Source: Oscillospiraceae bacterium (GTDB taxonomy: Bacteria; Bacillota; Clostridia; Oscillospirales; Ruminococcaceae). Taken from it: a DNA stretch of 64,000 nt. The position numbers and the translations under genes were made by a program. Within the stretch, counting starts at the first letter, position 1. Each line of letters opens with the position of its first letter. The notes under the pieces are model-generated. The model was not told the origin of the DNA, did no database searches, and saw nothing but the letters and a program-made list of their open reading frames with translations. This document shows, piece after piece, positions 41,289 to 50,424 of this stretch. The stretch lies in contig JAKSPJ010000009.1 in assembly GCA_024404915.1 (NCBI GenBank), positions 29,629 to 93,628 on the forward strand, read 5' to 3'.

Positions 41289-43127
41289 TTACTCCACAGT
41301 AACAGACTTTGCAAGGTTACGGGGCTTATCAACATCAAAGCCCTTGCCGATGGAAACATAGTAGCTCAGCAGCTGCAGCGGAATAACTGCCAGGCTGCCT
41401 GCAAACAGCGGATTGATCTTCGGAACATAGCAGGTGAATTCTGCGGTATCCTCCAGGAAATACTTTCCGGTGGTTGTAACGGCCATCAGCTTTGCGCCGC
41501 GGCTCTTCACTTCAACCATGTTGCTGATTGTCTTTTCTGTCAGTGCATCCTGTGTTACAACAGCAATCACAATTGTGCCTTCCTCAATCAGGCTGATCGG
41601 GCCATGCTTCAGCTCACCGGCTGCATATGCCTCGGAGTGAATATAGCTGATTTCCTTCAGCTTCAGGCTGCCTTCCATGCCGATTGCATAGTCAATGCCA
41701 CGGCCGATGAAGAAGGAATCGGATACGTTAATCAGCTTGCTTGCATACCACTGAACACGCTCTCTGTCTTCCAGAATGCGGTCAACCTTCTCCGGAATAG
41801 TGTTGATATCCTCCAGAAGTGCCTGGTACTTCTCGTCATCGATTTCATTTCTTGCCTTTGCAAACTGGAGTGCCAGCAGATAACCTGCAACCAGCTGACA
41901 GCTGTATGCCTTGGTTGTTGCAACGGAAATCTCCGGGCCTGCAAGTGTATAGAATACATTATCTGCTTCACGGGCAATGGAAGAACCAACCACGTTGACG
42001 ATACCCAAAGTCTTGATGCCCTGATCCTTAGCCTCACGGAGTGCAGCAAGGGTATCAGCAGTTTCGCCGGACTGGCTGATGACGATAACAAGGCTCTTGG
42101 GGTTCAGTGTCATCTTACGATAACGGAACTCGGAAGCAAGCTCAACACGAACCTGCAGAGAAGTCAGTTCTTCAATGACATACTGCACAGCCACACCGAC
42201 ATGATAAGCAGAACCGCAGGCAACAATATAAACCTGGTTGATATCCTGCATTTCCTCATCGGTAAGCTGTACCTCGCTGAAATGTACAGTACCATTGTTA
42301 ACAACAGAGTTGATGGTATCACGAATCACCTTAGGCTGTTCGAAGATTTCCTTCAGCATAAAGTGCTCGTAGCCGCCCTTTTCAGCAGATTCTGCATCCC
42401 ACTTGATTTCGGTCAGCGGCTTTTCAATTTCCTCACTGTCAATGTTATAGAATGTAACATTGCCGCGCTCAAGCTTGGCAATCTCCATATTGCCGATGTA
42501 ATAAACATTGCGTGTATACTTCAGAATTGCAGGAACGTCAGATGCAACATAGCTCTCACCGTTCTGAATACCGATAATCATCGGACTGTCCTTACGTGCA
42601 CAGAAGATCTGGTCCGGATAATCCTTGAACATGACACAAAGTGCATAGGAACCACGGATACGAACCATAGCACGTGCAATTGCCTCTACCGGCAACTGAG
42701 AATATTTCTTATAGTAATAGTCAATCAGCTTAACAGCAACTTCTGTATCCGTCTGGGACTTGAAGGAATAGCCCTTCTTAATGAGCTTTTCACGCTGTTC
42801 CTGGAAATTCTCGATAATACCGTTGTGAACAGCGATTACATTGCCATCATCGCTGGAGTGGGGGTGTGCATTGACTGCGGAGGGCTCGCCGTGGGTTGCC
42901 CAGCGTGTGTGACCGATACCGCATGTACCCTTTACAGCCTTGCCGTTGTCAGTCATTTCTGCCAGAACACGGAGCTTTCCTTTCTCCTTGATGATTTCGG
43001 TTGCGCTGCCGCCGTCACGGACAGCGATACCTGCGGAGTCATATCCACGGTATTCCAGTTTGGACAGGCCGTCCAAAAGTACCGGAGCAGCCTGATTACT
43101 TCCAATATAGCCTACAATTCCACACAT
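41289..43127 (-). CDS. glmS: Glutamine:fructose-6-phosphate aminotransferase GlmS
   Basis: 612 residues. It makes glucosamine 6-phosphate, the entry to amino sugars and cell wall. The N-terminal Ntn amidotransferase begins MCGIVGYIG with Cys2 as nucleophile; RGYDSAGIA and GHTRWATHG follow. Two SIS domains carry SQSGETADTLAALREAK and the C-terminal DKPRNLAKSVTVE. No glmS ribozyme is visible: only 13 bp separate it from the upstream dehydratase gene. Confidence 0.97.
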   Translation of the reverse strand: MCGIVGYIGSNQAAPVLLDGLSKLEYRGYDSAGIAVRDGGSATEIIKEKGKLRVLAEMTDNGKAVKGTCGIGHTRWATHGEPSAVNAHPHSSDDGNVIAVHNGIIENFQEQREKLIKKGYSFKSQTDTEVAVKLIDYYYKKYSQLPVEAIARAMVRIRGSYALCVMFKDYPDQIFCARKDSPMIIGIQNGESYVASDVPAILKYTRNVYYIGNMEIAKLERGNVTFYNIDSEEIEKPLTEIKWDAESAEKGGYEHFMLKEIFEQPKVIRDTINSVVNNGTVHFSEVQLTDEEMQDINQVYIVACGSAYHVGVAVQYVIEELTSLQVRVELASEFRYRKMTLNPKSLVIVISQSGETADTLAALREAKDQGIKTLGIVNVVGSSIAREADNVFYTLAGPEISVATTKAYSCQLVAGYLLALQFAKARNEIDDEKYQALLEDINTIPEKVDRILEDRERVQWYASKLINVSDSFFIGRGIDYAIGMEGSLKLKEISYIHSEAYAAGELKHGPISLIEEGTIVIAVVTQDALTEKTISNMVEVKSRGAKLMAVTTTGKYFLEDTAEFTCYVPKINPLFAGSLAVIPLQLLSYYVSIGKGFDVDKPRNLAKSVTVE

Positions 43128-43140
43128 AAATTTGTTCTCC

Positions 43141-44688
43141 TTATTCGTTTGATTTCGGGGCGGTTTGATGTTCCTGTGTATCTTCTGTCATTTGCGCATT
43201 GAATTCTTCCGGCGTTGTGAATGTCGGAACAATCATATGCAAAGCTTCCATTGCGGCAGCTTCTTTATTCTTGCGTGCTGCATCCCGGAGAGAACGCAGC
43301 TGCTTGATAAACAATGTTTCATCAATGGGAATCTGCTTGCCGATATAAATCAGCTCATTATCCGTCTTTTCCAGGCCTTCTTCGTCCATGAGCAGCTCTT
43401 CCATAAGCTTTTCGCCGGGGCGGAGTCCTGTAAAGGTAATGTTGATATCCTTATAGGGTTCCTTTCCGTACATGCGAATCAGGTTTTCCGCAAGGCTGAC
43501 AATCTTGACAGGCTGTCCCATATCCAGAACAAAAATTTCGCCGCCCTTTGCCATTGCAGCAGCTTCCAGCACCAGGCTGACAGCCTCCGGAATGGTCATG
43601 AAGTAGCGGATGATATCCGGATGCGTTACGGTGACATCCTTGCCCTGTTCAATCTGACGCTTGAACAGCGGGATAACAGAGCCATTGGAGCCAAGCACAT
43701 TGCCGAAACGTGTTGCCACAAACTCAGTCTGGCCCTCATTCTGCTGTGCCAGGTACTGCACAATCATTTCGCAGCAGCGCTTGGAAGCACCCATTGCGTT
43801 GGTGGGGTTCACAGCCTTATCCGTGGAAATCATAACAAAGCGTTCCACATTGTGATACTGCGCCAGAGTAGCAACATTGAATGTACCGATGACATTATTC
43901 TTGATGGCTTCCATGGGAGAAACCTCCATCAGCGGCACATGCTTGTGTGCTGCAGCATGGAACACCACATTCGGCTTGTAGCGTTCATACACCTGATTGA
44001 TACGGTAGTAGTCACGCACAGAAGCAATGAGCACCACCAGATTCAGGTCATTGCCATATTCCAGCAGCAGTTCCTGCTGAATTTCATAAGCATTGTTTTC
44101 GTAAATATCAACAATGATAATCTGACGGGGAGAATACTTGGCAATCTGACGCACAAGCTCAGAACCGATGGATCCGCCGCCGCCGGTAACCAGGCACACC
44201 TTATCCTTGATAAAGGATTTGATGTTCTGGCTGTTGAACTTGACAGGGTCACGGCCCAGCAGTTCTTCTACACGGATATCACGGACCTGCGTCAAAAGAC
44301 TTTGGTCTTCATTAAAAATCAGAGAACCAATGAAAGGAACGATTTTCAGCGGCAGCTTTGTTTCGCTGCAGGCATCAATGATAACCTTTCTTGCCTCTGT
44401 ACCCAATGACGGGATTGCAAGAATCAGCTGTTCGATTTTATAGAAATCAACGAACTTGGAAATTTCCGATACTGTACCGACCACCTTGACGCCATGAATC
44501 TCTGTTCCGATTTTCTTTGGGTCATTGTCCAGAATACAGAGTGGCTCATAGCAGGCAGCACGAGCGTTCTGTGCATTATAGGATGCCGGGCATCTGGCGC
44601 TGAAAATTTCGTTGAGCAGCATTTCGCATGCAGCGCCTCCGCCGATAATCAGTGTGCGCTTCAAATTTTGGAATTCGTGTGTATCCAT
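43141..44688 (-). CDS. FlaA1/PglF-type UDP-sugar 4,6-dehydratase lacking the membrane segment
   Basis: 515 residues. An N-terminal CoA-binding-like Rossmann domain (LIIGGGAACEMLL, then ILAIPSLG) is followed by an SDR domain: VTGGGGSIGSELVRQIAKY, AAAHKHVPLME, FVMISTDKAVNPTNAMGASKR (Met in place of the usual Tyr, as in CapD/PglF) and FTGLRPGEKLMEELL. Members convert UDP-GlcNAc to a 4-keto-6-deoxy sugar for glycan or capsule synthesis. Most relatives have four N-terminal transmembrane helices; these are absent. The start is uncertain: ATG 44688 is 14 nt from GAGG, and a GTG at 44703 directly abuts it. Confidence 0.87.
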   Translation of the reverse strand: MDTHEFQNLKRTLIIGGGAACEMLLNEIFSARCPASYNAQNARAACYEPLCILDNDPKKIGTEIHGVKVVGTVSEISKFVDFYKIEQLILAIPSLGTEARKVIIDACSETKLPLKIVPFIGSLIFNEDQSLLTQVRDIRVEELLGRDPVKFNSQNIKSFIKDKVCLVTGGGGSIGSELVRQIAKYSPRQIIIVDIYENNAYEIQQELLLEYGNDLNLVVLIASVRDYYRINQVYERYKPNVVFHAAAHKHVPLMEVSPMEAIKNNVIGTFNVATLAQYHNVERFVMISTDKAVNPTNAMGASKRCCEMIVQYLAQQNEGQTEFVATRFGNVLGSNGSVIPLFKRQIEQGKDVTVTHPDIIRYFMTIPEAVSLVLEAAAMAKGGEIFVLDMGQPVKIVSLAENLIRMYGKEPYKDINITFTGLRPGEKLMEELLMDEEGLEKTDNELIYIGKQIPIDETLFIKQLRSLRDAARKNKEAAAMEALHMIVPTFTTPEEFNAQMTEDTQEHQTAPKSNE

Positions 44689-44802
44689 TTCTAGTCTTTG
44701 CACCTCACTTGGATAATATCCTTAATATTTCGACTTTTACTGACAACTGACAGACTTTCTATACAGAAAAGAACTATCATGCTATGATGTATATTCTTCT
44801 TT

Positions 44803-44831
44803 ATTTTACCATATTCGAGTTAAAAAGTCAA
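44803..44831 (-). promoter_or_regulatory. Promoter for the dehydratase-glmS-kinase operon
   Basis: Minus strand TTGACT (44831-44826) and TAAAAT (44808-44803), 17-bp spacer, TGG before the -10. The 44689-45050 gap otherwise contains only the divergent promoter and about 115 nt of leader without an evident structure. Confidence 0.8.
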
Positions 44832-44954
44832 GCATTCAGCATTAAAAAATAAAACTGAAATAGCCCACAATGAACAAATTGCTTTTTCAGGCATTTCCCT
44901 GCATAGATTCTGCCTGCCGCAGGAATCCGTATCTGCAATTGTTTTCAGATGGAC

Positions 44955-44983
44955 TTGACAAGGATATCGTCCTGTGCTAAAAT
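44955..44983 (+). promoter_or_regulatory. Promoter for the AraD-family gene
   Basis: TTGACA (44955-44960) and TAAAAT (44978-44983), 17-bp spacer. Confidence 0.82.
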
Positions 44984-45050
44984 AGATATTAAGAATATAC
45001 TTTGCTTTTTGCGGTATGTTCTACAGAAAATAAATGCAGGGGGAAAAACT

Positions 45051-45746
45051 ATGCTGGAAGAATTGAAACAGGCTGTATTTGAAGCCAATATGGAATTAAC
45101 TGCCCGTGGTGTGGTAATCTACACCTGGGGAAATGTCAGCGGCATTGACCGCAGCAAAGGCATCATTGTAATCAAGCCTTCGGGAGTGGAATATGATGCG
45201 ATGACTCCGGAAGATATGGTGGCCGTGGATCTGGAAACAGGCAAAACCGCAGAGGGAAAATGGAAGCCTTCCTCTGATACCAAAACACATCTGGAGCTGT
45301 ATCGTCAGTTTCCGGAGCTGGGCGGTGTCACTCACACCCATTCTGTCAATGCGGTAGCATTTGCGCAGGCAGGAATGGATGTGCCTGCCCTGGGTACAAC
45401 CCATGCGGATTACTTTTATGGTCCTGTGCCCTGTACGAGAGCACTGACGCAGGAAGAAGTTGAAACAGACTACGAAGGCAATACCGGGAAGGTCATTGTG
45501 GAAACGCTTCATGACCGGCAGATTGAACCCCTGGCTGTTCCAGGCATTGTGGTACGCAATCACGGACCGTTCACTTGGGGCAAGGATCCTGCTGCATCGG
45601 TATATCATGCTGTTGTGCTGGATACCGTGGCGGATATGGCAATAAAAACACTGGCACTGAATTCCGGTGCTGCAATGCCGCAGTACATTCTGGATAAGCA
45701 CTATATGCGAAAGCACGGACCAAACGCCTATTATGGTCAAAAATAG
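45051..45746 (+). CDS. araD: L-ribulose-5-phosphate 4-epimerase (AraD/UlaF/SgbE family)
   Basis: 231 residues, class II aldolase fold. It interconverts L-ribulose 5-phosphate and D-xylulose 5-phosphate. Zn ligands and catalytic residues: [33 protein letters not shown], the THTHS pair, and [11 protein letters not shown]. The length and the C-terminal [13 protein letters not shown] agree with AraD. AGGGGG lies 7 nt before the ATG. Other pentose genes are not adjacent. Confidence 0.92.
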   Translation: MLEELKQAVFEANMELTARGVVIYTWGNVSGIDRSKGIIVIKPSGVEYDAMTPEDMVAVDLETGKTAEGKWKPSSDTKTHLELYRQFPELGGVTHTHSVNAVAFAQAGMDVPALGTTHADYFYGPVPCTRALTQEEVETDYEGNTGKVIVETLHDRQIEPLAVPGIVVRNHGPFTWGKDPAASVYHAVVLDTVADMAIKTLALNSGAAMPQYILDKHYMRKHGPNAYYGQK

Positions 45747-45757
45747 TTGAATGCAGA

Positions 45758-45790
45758 AAAACTCCGATGGATGACATCGGAGTTTTTTGT
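45758..45790 (+). terminator. Intrinsic terminator after araD
   Basis: ACTCCGATG (45761-45769) pairs with CATCGGAGT (45775-45783), then TTTTTG. Confidence 0.88.
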
Positions 45791-45819
45791 TTCACTATAT
45801 CAAATGATGCTAATTATGA

Positions 45820-46449
45820 TCAGACAGATTCCTGCTTTTTGCTTTTGTCCAGAAATTTGATTTCCGTGCCGTTTTTAATGCGTCTGAGATTCGGGAAATG
45901 GCGCACAATCATGCAGGCACACACAACGGAAAGCATGAGACTCTGTATGGCATTATGGGTAGTAAACCACCACCAGATGGGCGTTGCCAGTGCACAGGCA
46001 ATGGTTGCCAGTGCAATATATCTTGTGGTGAACAGCAGTACGGCAAGCAGCAGGATGTACACAAGAAAACATTTCCAGCTAAGAGCAAGTGTCATACCCA
46101 GCAGGGAAGCGAATCCCTTTCCTCCGGAAAACTGCATCCAGAAAGGATACATATGTCCCAGAATGACAGTGACGCCAATCAATACAGCAGCATGCTGAAG
46201 CTCGTCCGGCAGATGAAACACATGCCGCAGGAGCCATACCGGGAGAAAGGCCTTCAGAATATCCGTAAGAGCGGATATCGCCGCTGCTTTTTTGCCCATG
46301 GTCACAAGGGCATTGGAGGCGCCTGCATTGCCGGAGCCCTTTCCACGGATATCAAATCCTTTGATACGTGCAAGAATCGCAGCTGTATTCACACAGCCCA
46401 GGAGATACCCGGCTGCGGCAAACAGCAGATAAATCAAAAAAGTTTTCAT
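45820..46449 (-). CDS. plsY: Acyl-phosphate glycerol-3-phosphate acyltransferase PlsY
   Basis: 209 residues, multi-pass membrane protein. It acylates glycerol 3-phosphate with acyl phosphate, the first membrane step of phospholipid synthesis. The three loop motifs are readable: GSGNAGASN, the HMYPFWMQFSGGKGFASLLG region, and RHFPNLRRI near the C-terminus. It overlaps the end of the upstream GGDEF-EAL gene by 4 bp (ATGA), which is an unusual partner. Confidence 0.94.
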   Translation of the reverse strand: MKTFLIYLLFAAAGYLLGCVNTAAILARIKGFDIRGKGSGNAGASNALVTMGKKAAAISALTDILKAFLPVWLLRHVFHLPDELQHAAVLIGVTVILGHMYPFWMQFSGGKGFASLLGMTLALSWKCFLVYILLLAVLLFTTRYIALATIACALATPIWWWFTTHNAIQSLMLSVVCACMIVRHFPNLRRIKNGTEIKFLDKSKKQESV

Positions 46450-49400
46450 TCGTTTATATTCACCTTATGAATGCCACCGGAAATGATGCGCTCACCGGGA
46501 ACAGCGGCAAAGTGTTTTGCATTGGCACTCTTGATGGTAATTTCCGCATTGGTATCAATCAGTGCCAGCTTTGCATCATCGGTGTAACTGCCCAGATCCA
46601 GTGCGGAGGTTCCTTCCGCCTGAATATTGATATCGCACTGACGCAGACTGATATTCGGCGCATCGTTGCCGGAGCCGACTACCAGAATCTTTTGTCCCAT
46701 CAGTTCTGCAGCCACGTTGCTGTCCCGAAGAGTCAGTTCGCCGCCGCCGGCAGAAGAGCCAATGCAGAAGATTTCATTTCCGGAATTATGGAATGCGGCA
46801 CATACAGTATTACAGAGAATTCTGGGTGTGCCCTCTCCGGAACCGATGGACACACTGGAAGCAATTCTTGTATTGAAATTCAGGGAGCAGCCGGCAAGAC
46901 TGATATCTGTCTCGCCGTCCATTACGCCGATGCCCACACCATGTTTTCCGCTCATTTCAAAGAACAGCTTTGTGCCCGTAATGGAAATGATTTTGTTTTT
47001 GCCGATGCCGCAGCCGATGCCGATGCAATCACTGCCGTTGGAAATAATATTCAGGCAGCCCGACAAGTCAATATAGATATTGCCGGCAGCAAAGTCCGAA
47101 TCATTGCCGATGGCATAGGATTTGGTATCGTCCACACGGATGCTGAGATTGCCGTTTCCTGTCAGCTGCAGGGTACTGGATTCAGGCACCTGAATTCCGC
47201 CTGCATCCATACGGTTATCCCCCTGAAATTTCAGTGTTACTTTGGAATTCCGTCCAAGAATTATGGCAGGCAGAGAGGTCTGCTGTGCAGAGCCCAGATG
47301 GACGTTATACAGCGTAATAACACAGTCGTTGTCATCCTTGATTTTGATGCGGATGCCGCTGGTCTGGTTAAAGTCGCCCACAATTTCCAGTGACGGCTGT
47401 GATACAAACAAATCTGTATAGTGTTCTGCATCCAGCTGGGGCAGGGAAACAGAAGCCTCACCAGAAAGAATATATGTTTTACGAATCGCCTGCTTGGAAG
47501 CCGTCGCACTGAATTTGGCAATCTGTGCGGCGGTACGGCTTTCGATTTCGCTGACAGGTGCAGAGGCCGGCAGCGATGTAAAATTACCCTGAATCAAATC
47601 CACGCCGAAACGAATCACAGCACGCATTTCTTCCATGGTCTCCACACCCTCTGCAAGAGCCATAAATCCGTTTGCATGGGCAAAATCGATGATATTGACA
47701 ACAAAATGCTGCTTCTTCGGTTCTTCCTGAATATTAGAAATCAGGCTTCGGTCGATTTTCACATAATTCGGAGAATAGCGCAGCAGATTGGAAATATTGG
47801 AATAGCCCGTTCCATAGTCATCAACTGCTATTTCCATGTGATTTTCCATACAGCGCCGCTGCACCATGGTCAATTCTTCGCCTTCGGTCTCTGCCTGCTC
47901 CGTAAATTCCACTACCAGCTTAGAAAGAATATCACCATATTCACTGCAAATCTGCTGGTAATCGGATTCGGTCAGAAAATGGCCCGGAATACTGTTGATG
48001 AAAACACGCTTTCCCTCAAATATGGCGTAGTGATTCCGGATATACTGCAGGACATTGAAATAGGTCAGATATTCAATCTCATACAAACGATTGGTCGCAC
48101 TGGCATAATTCAGAATGGCAAGAGGCGAAATACGGGGCTCACCCGAGGTACGCATCAATGCCTCATAGGCATAAATCTGTCCATTTTTAGAGTTTACAAT
48201 CGGCTGGAAATGATATACCAGCTGGTTCTTCTTCAGAATCTGATCAATGCGTTCTGCATTCTGTTCCTGTATAGGCTGCGCAGCCGATGCACCCTGGTCC
48301 TTCTTCTGGGCATCCTTGGCAGCAACTGCTTCCTGAATCAGACTTTCCAGGCCAATGTGCCCATTGATAGTGCCCTGCACCTTTCCAATGGAAATATCGA
48401 GAGAATAGCTCTTTCCGGAAACCTGGTTATAGCTCATCAGACGTTTTTTCAGCACACTGATCAGGGCTTCCGCCGTATTCATACGAACCGTGGAACTGAA
48501 AAACGCAATCAGGAATTCATCTCCGCCCACACGGCCGGAAACGGCATCGCTGTCAATACTGTCATTGATTGCGCCGGCAAGGCTGAGCAATGCCTGGTCT
48601 CCCTCTTCTCTTCCGAAAATAGAGTTGATCTGATGCAGACGATTCAGTCCGATGACTACCACAATCAGGCGTTCTCCGTCATGCTTTTCCGCCTGCAGAC
48701 GGTCACTCAGTACTTTCAGAATACCCTGGATATTCAGCATACCTGTCAGGGGATCACGGATACGGGCTGCAACCAGCTTCTCATTGAGATTGCGCAGCCG
48801 TGTGGTAATCAGAGAGGTTGCCATGACTGCTGAAATTGTATGAAGAAATCCCGGGAGACGGAAAAATTCCTCTTCCAGCTGATTGCCGTAATAAACGTAA
48901 TAGCCGTAGATTTCGTTCTGGAGAAAAACAGCGTTCACAAAAATGGTATTGCCGGCATCCAGAATATTCTCCAGGTCAGGAATCAGCTTGGCACGCTGTA
49001 CAATGGAAAACTGTCTTTCCTTGCCGTTGTTTGTCAGGACACTCATCAGCTCGTTTTCATCGCTGAACTGCATCAGCTTTTCCGGCTTCAGATCCGGGCT
49101 TAAATTGTCACGGAGACACAGACAGGAACGCTTCGGAAGATAGCCCGCAAATGCATTCTGGAAATCAATTGCCGTCGGCTGTTTCTGATGCATAATGGGT
49201 TCCAGGAAACCATAGACGCTGGATTCCTGTTCCATCAACATCTGCACTTTTCTGTGAAGCGCAAAAACGATGTCGCTCTGATCCTTCTGCTCTGTGGCAC
49301 AGCATCCGCAGGATTCGGAAATATGCAGCAGAGGCTGAATCTCCACACAATCATCTGCATTTCCGCCGTCTGCAATCAATTCCGCCATATCAACCGCCGC

Positions 49401-50153
49401 ACTGCCCATCTGCCGGACATCCACCTGGCAGGAGGTAAGGTCAGGGGAGCAATACTGTTCCGCAGCGGCACCCTGCAAACCGATGACAATAATATCTTCC
49501 GGCACACGCAGCCCATTCCTGCGCAGCACAGAACAGACGCTATATGCAGCTGCATTATCTCCGCAGAGAATGGCTTCCGGAGTGTCATATTTCAGAAATT
49601 GCCGCACGGCAGCCTGCACAGCGGCTTCGGAGTCGCTGCCATACCCGACACGTTCATCTTCAAAATCAATATGGTACTGCTGCAGTATACTGCGGTAGGA
49701 CATAACCAGCTTTTCAGAACAATAATCGCCTCGGGAGCCGGTCAGAAGATTCACACGGTGACAGCCGTGCTTTTGAAAAACATGCGTCATCAGCGATGCA
49801 GCAGCTGTTTGGTTTTGGGAGCAGACCGATGAGACACCATCAATTACACCATCATATGCCATAACCGGAATGCGATGCACCTTCGCCTGTTCCATAATGC
49901 TTTGAAGAACTGCTTCATCATTGATGGCATCCGGCATGCATACAATCAGATCCACCGCAGCAAACGGTATCAGCTGAAAAACGCTGCTGCAGTTTGCCTG
50001 ATGAACTTTTCCGGATTCCAGGGATGCATTAAATACCATGACGGCATATCCACGGGATTCGGCTTCCTTTATGAATGCAGAAGCACTTTCCAGCACATTC
50101 GGCATATGAAGCTTTGAAGTACATAAGGCATAAACAGGGCGATGATTTATCAT
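46446..50153 (-). CDS. LacI-type sensor-GGDEF-EAL-beta-helix c-di-GMP protein
   Basis: 1235 residues, no signal peptide or membrane helix. Residues ~5-275 resemble a LacI/PBP1 ligand-binding domain without the DNA-binding helix-turn-helix, followed by SCGC (281-284), a helical/GAF-like stretch (~300-450), GGDEF (active site RVGGDEF, 541-547) and EAL (E664-A-L, N720, E749, D778-D779, K799, E835, Q855 all present). Residues ~920-1230 form a series of short strands with Asn/Gly/Ser turns, typical of a right-handed beta-helix. So both synthesis and hydrolysis of c-di-GMP are chemically possible. No inhibitory RxxD is evident. GGAGGG lies 8 nt before the ATG. The gene is translationally coupled to plsY. 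Confidence 0.85.
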   Translation of the reverse strand: MINHRPVYALCTSKLHMPNVLESASAFIKEAESRGYAVMVFNASLESGKVHQANCSSVFQLIPFAAVDLIVCMPDAINDEAVLQSIMEQAKVHRIPVMAYDGVIDGVSSVCSQNQTAAASLMTHVFQKHGCHRVNLLTGSRGDYCSEKLVMSYRSILQQYHIDFEDERVGYGSDSEAAVQAAVRQFLKYDTPEAILCGDNAAAYSVCSVLRRNGLRVPEDIIVIGLQGAAAEQYCSPDLTSCQVDVRQMGSAAVDMAELIADGGNADDCVEIQPLLHISESCGCCATEQKDQSDIVFALHRKVQMLMEQESSVYGFLEPIMHQKQPTAIDFQNAFAGYLPKRSCLCLRDNLSPDLKPEKLMQFSDENELMSVLTNNGKERQFSIVQRAKLIPDLENILDAGNTIFVNAVFLQNEIYGYYVYYGNQLEEEFFRLPGFLHTISAVMATSLITTRLRNLNEKLVAARIRDPLTGMLNIQGILKVLSDRLQAEKHDGERLIVVVIGLNRLHQINSIFGREEGDQALLSLAGAINDSIDSDAVSGRVGGDEFLIAFFSSTVRMNTAEALISVLKKRLMSYNQVSGKSYSLDISIGKVQGTINGHIGLESLIQEAVAAKDAQKKDQGASAAQPIQEQNAERIDQILKKNQLVYHFQPIVNSKNGQIYAYEALMRTSGEPRISPLAILNYASATNRLYEIEYLTYFNVLQYIRNHYAIFEGKRVFINSIPGHFLTESDYQQICSEYGDILSKLVVEFTEQAETEGEELTMVQRRCMENHMEIAVDDYGTGYSNISNLLRYSPNYVKIDRSLISNIQEEPKKQHFVVNIIDFAHANGFMALAEGVETMEEMRAVIRFGVDLIQGNFTSLPASAPVSEIESRTAAQIAKFSATASKQAIRKTYILSGEASVSLPQLDAEHYTDLFVSQPSLEIVGDFNQTSGIRIKIKDDNDCVITLYNVHLGSAQQTSLPAIILGRNSKVTLKFQGDNRMDAGGIQVPESSTLQLTGNGNLSIRVDDTKSYAIGNDSDFAAGNIYIDLSGCLNIISNGSDCIGIGCGIGKNKIISITGTKLFFEMSGKHGVGIGVMDGETDISLAGCSLNFNTRIASSVSIGSGEGTPRILCNTVCAAFHNSGNEIFCIGSSAGGGELTLRDSNVAAELMGQKILVVGSGNDAPNISLRQCDINIQAEGTSALDLGSYTDDAKLALIDTNAEITIKSANAKHFAAVPGERIISGGIHKVNINE

Positions 50154-50192
50154 CGGGCTATCCCTCCCTTCTCATCAGATTCAATCACCTCT

Positions 50193-50221
50193 ATTTTACC
50201 ACATCAGGCGGTATTTGTCAA
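50193..50221 (-). promoter_or_regulatory. Promoter for the GGDEF-EAL protein and plsY
   Basis: Minus strand TTGACA (50221-50216) and TAAAAT (50198-50193), 17-bp spacer, TGG before the -10. Confidence 0.83.
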
Positions 50222-50348
50222 TGGAAAAATAAAGGAAAATCGCATATATCATTTTGACACCGTGACAAGGCGGGGACTGTAAAAATTCAGCCCGTATTCC
50301 GGAAGATACAGAGAATCGGCAAGCGTGGATTCAGCTGTGCAATTCACC

Positions 50349-50377
50349 TTGACAATTCAGGCGAAATATGATAAAAT
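50349..50377 (+). promoter_or_regulatory. Promoter for the PHP-domain gene
   Basis: TTGACA (50349-50354) and TAAAAT (50372-50377), 17-bp spacer. Confidence 0.83.
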
Positions 50378-50424
50378 AGCAGGGAAAGCTTAAAAATCCG
50401 CATGAAAGGAGGGCATCCGTTTCC

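Noticed and set aside
41260..43140. glmS ribozyme upstream of glmS
   Set aside because: Only 13 bp separate glmS from the upstream dehydratase gene; no room for the ribozyme.
41604..43202. Plus-strand frame of 532 codons opposite glmS
   Set aside because: A mirror frame of a highly conserved gene with strong codon bias; no start site and no recognisable domain.
47421..48833. Plus-strand frame of 470 codons opposite the GGDEF-EAL gene
   Set aside because: Opposite strand carries intact GGDEF and EAL catalytic residues; the reverse translation has no domain features.
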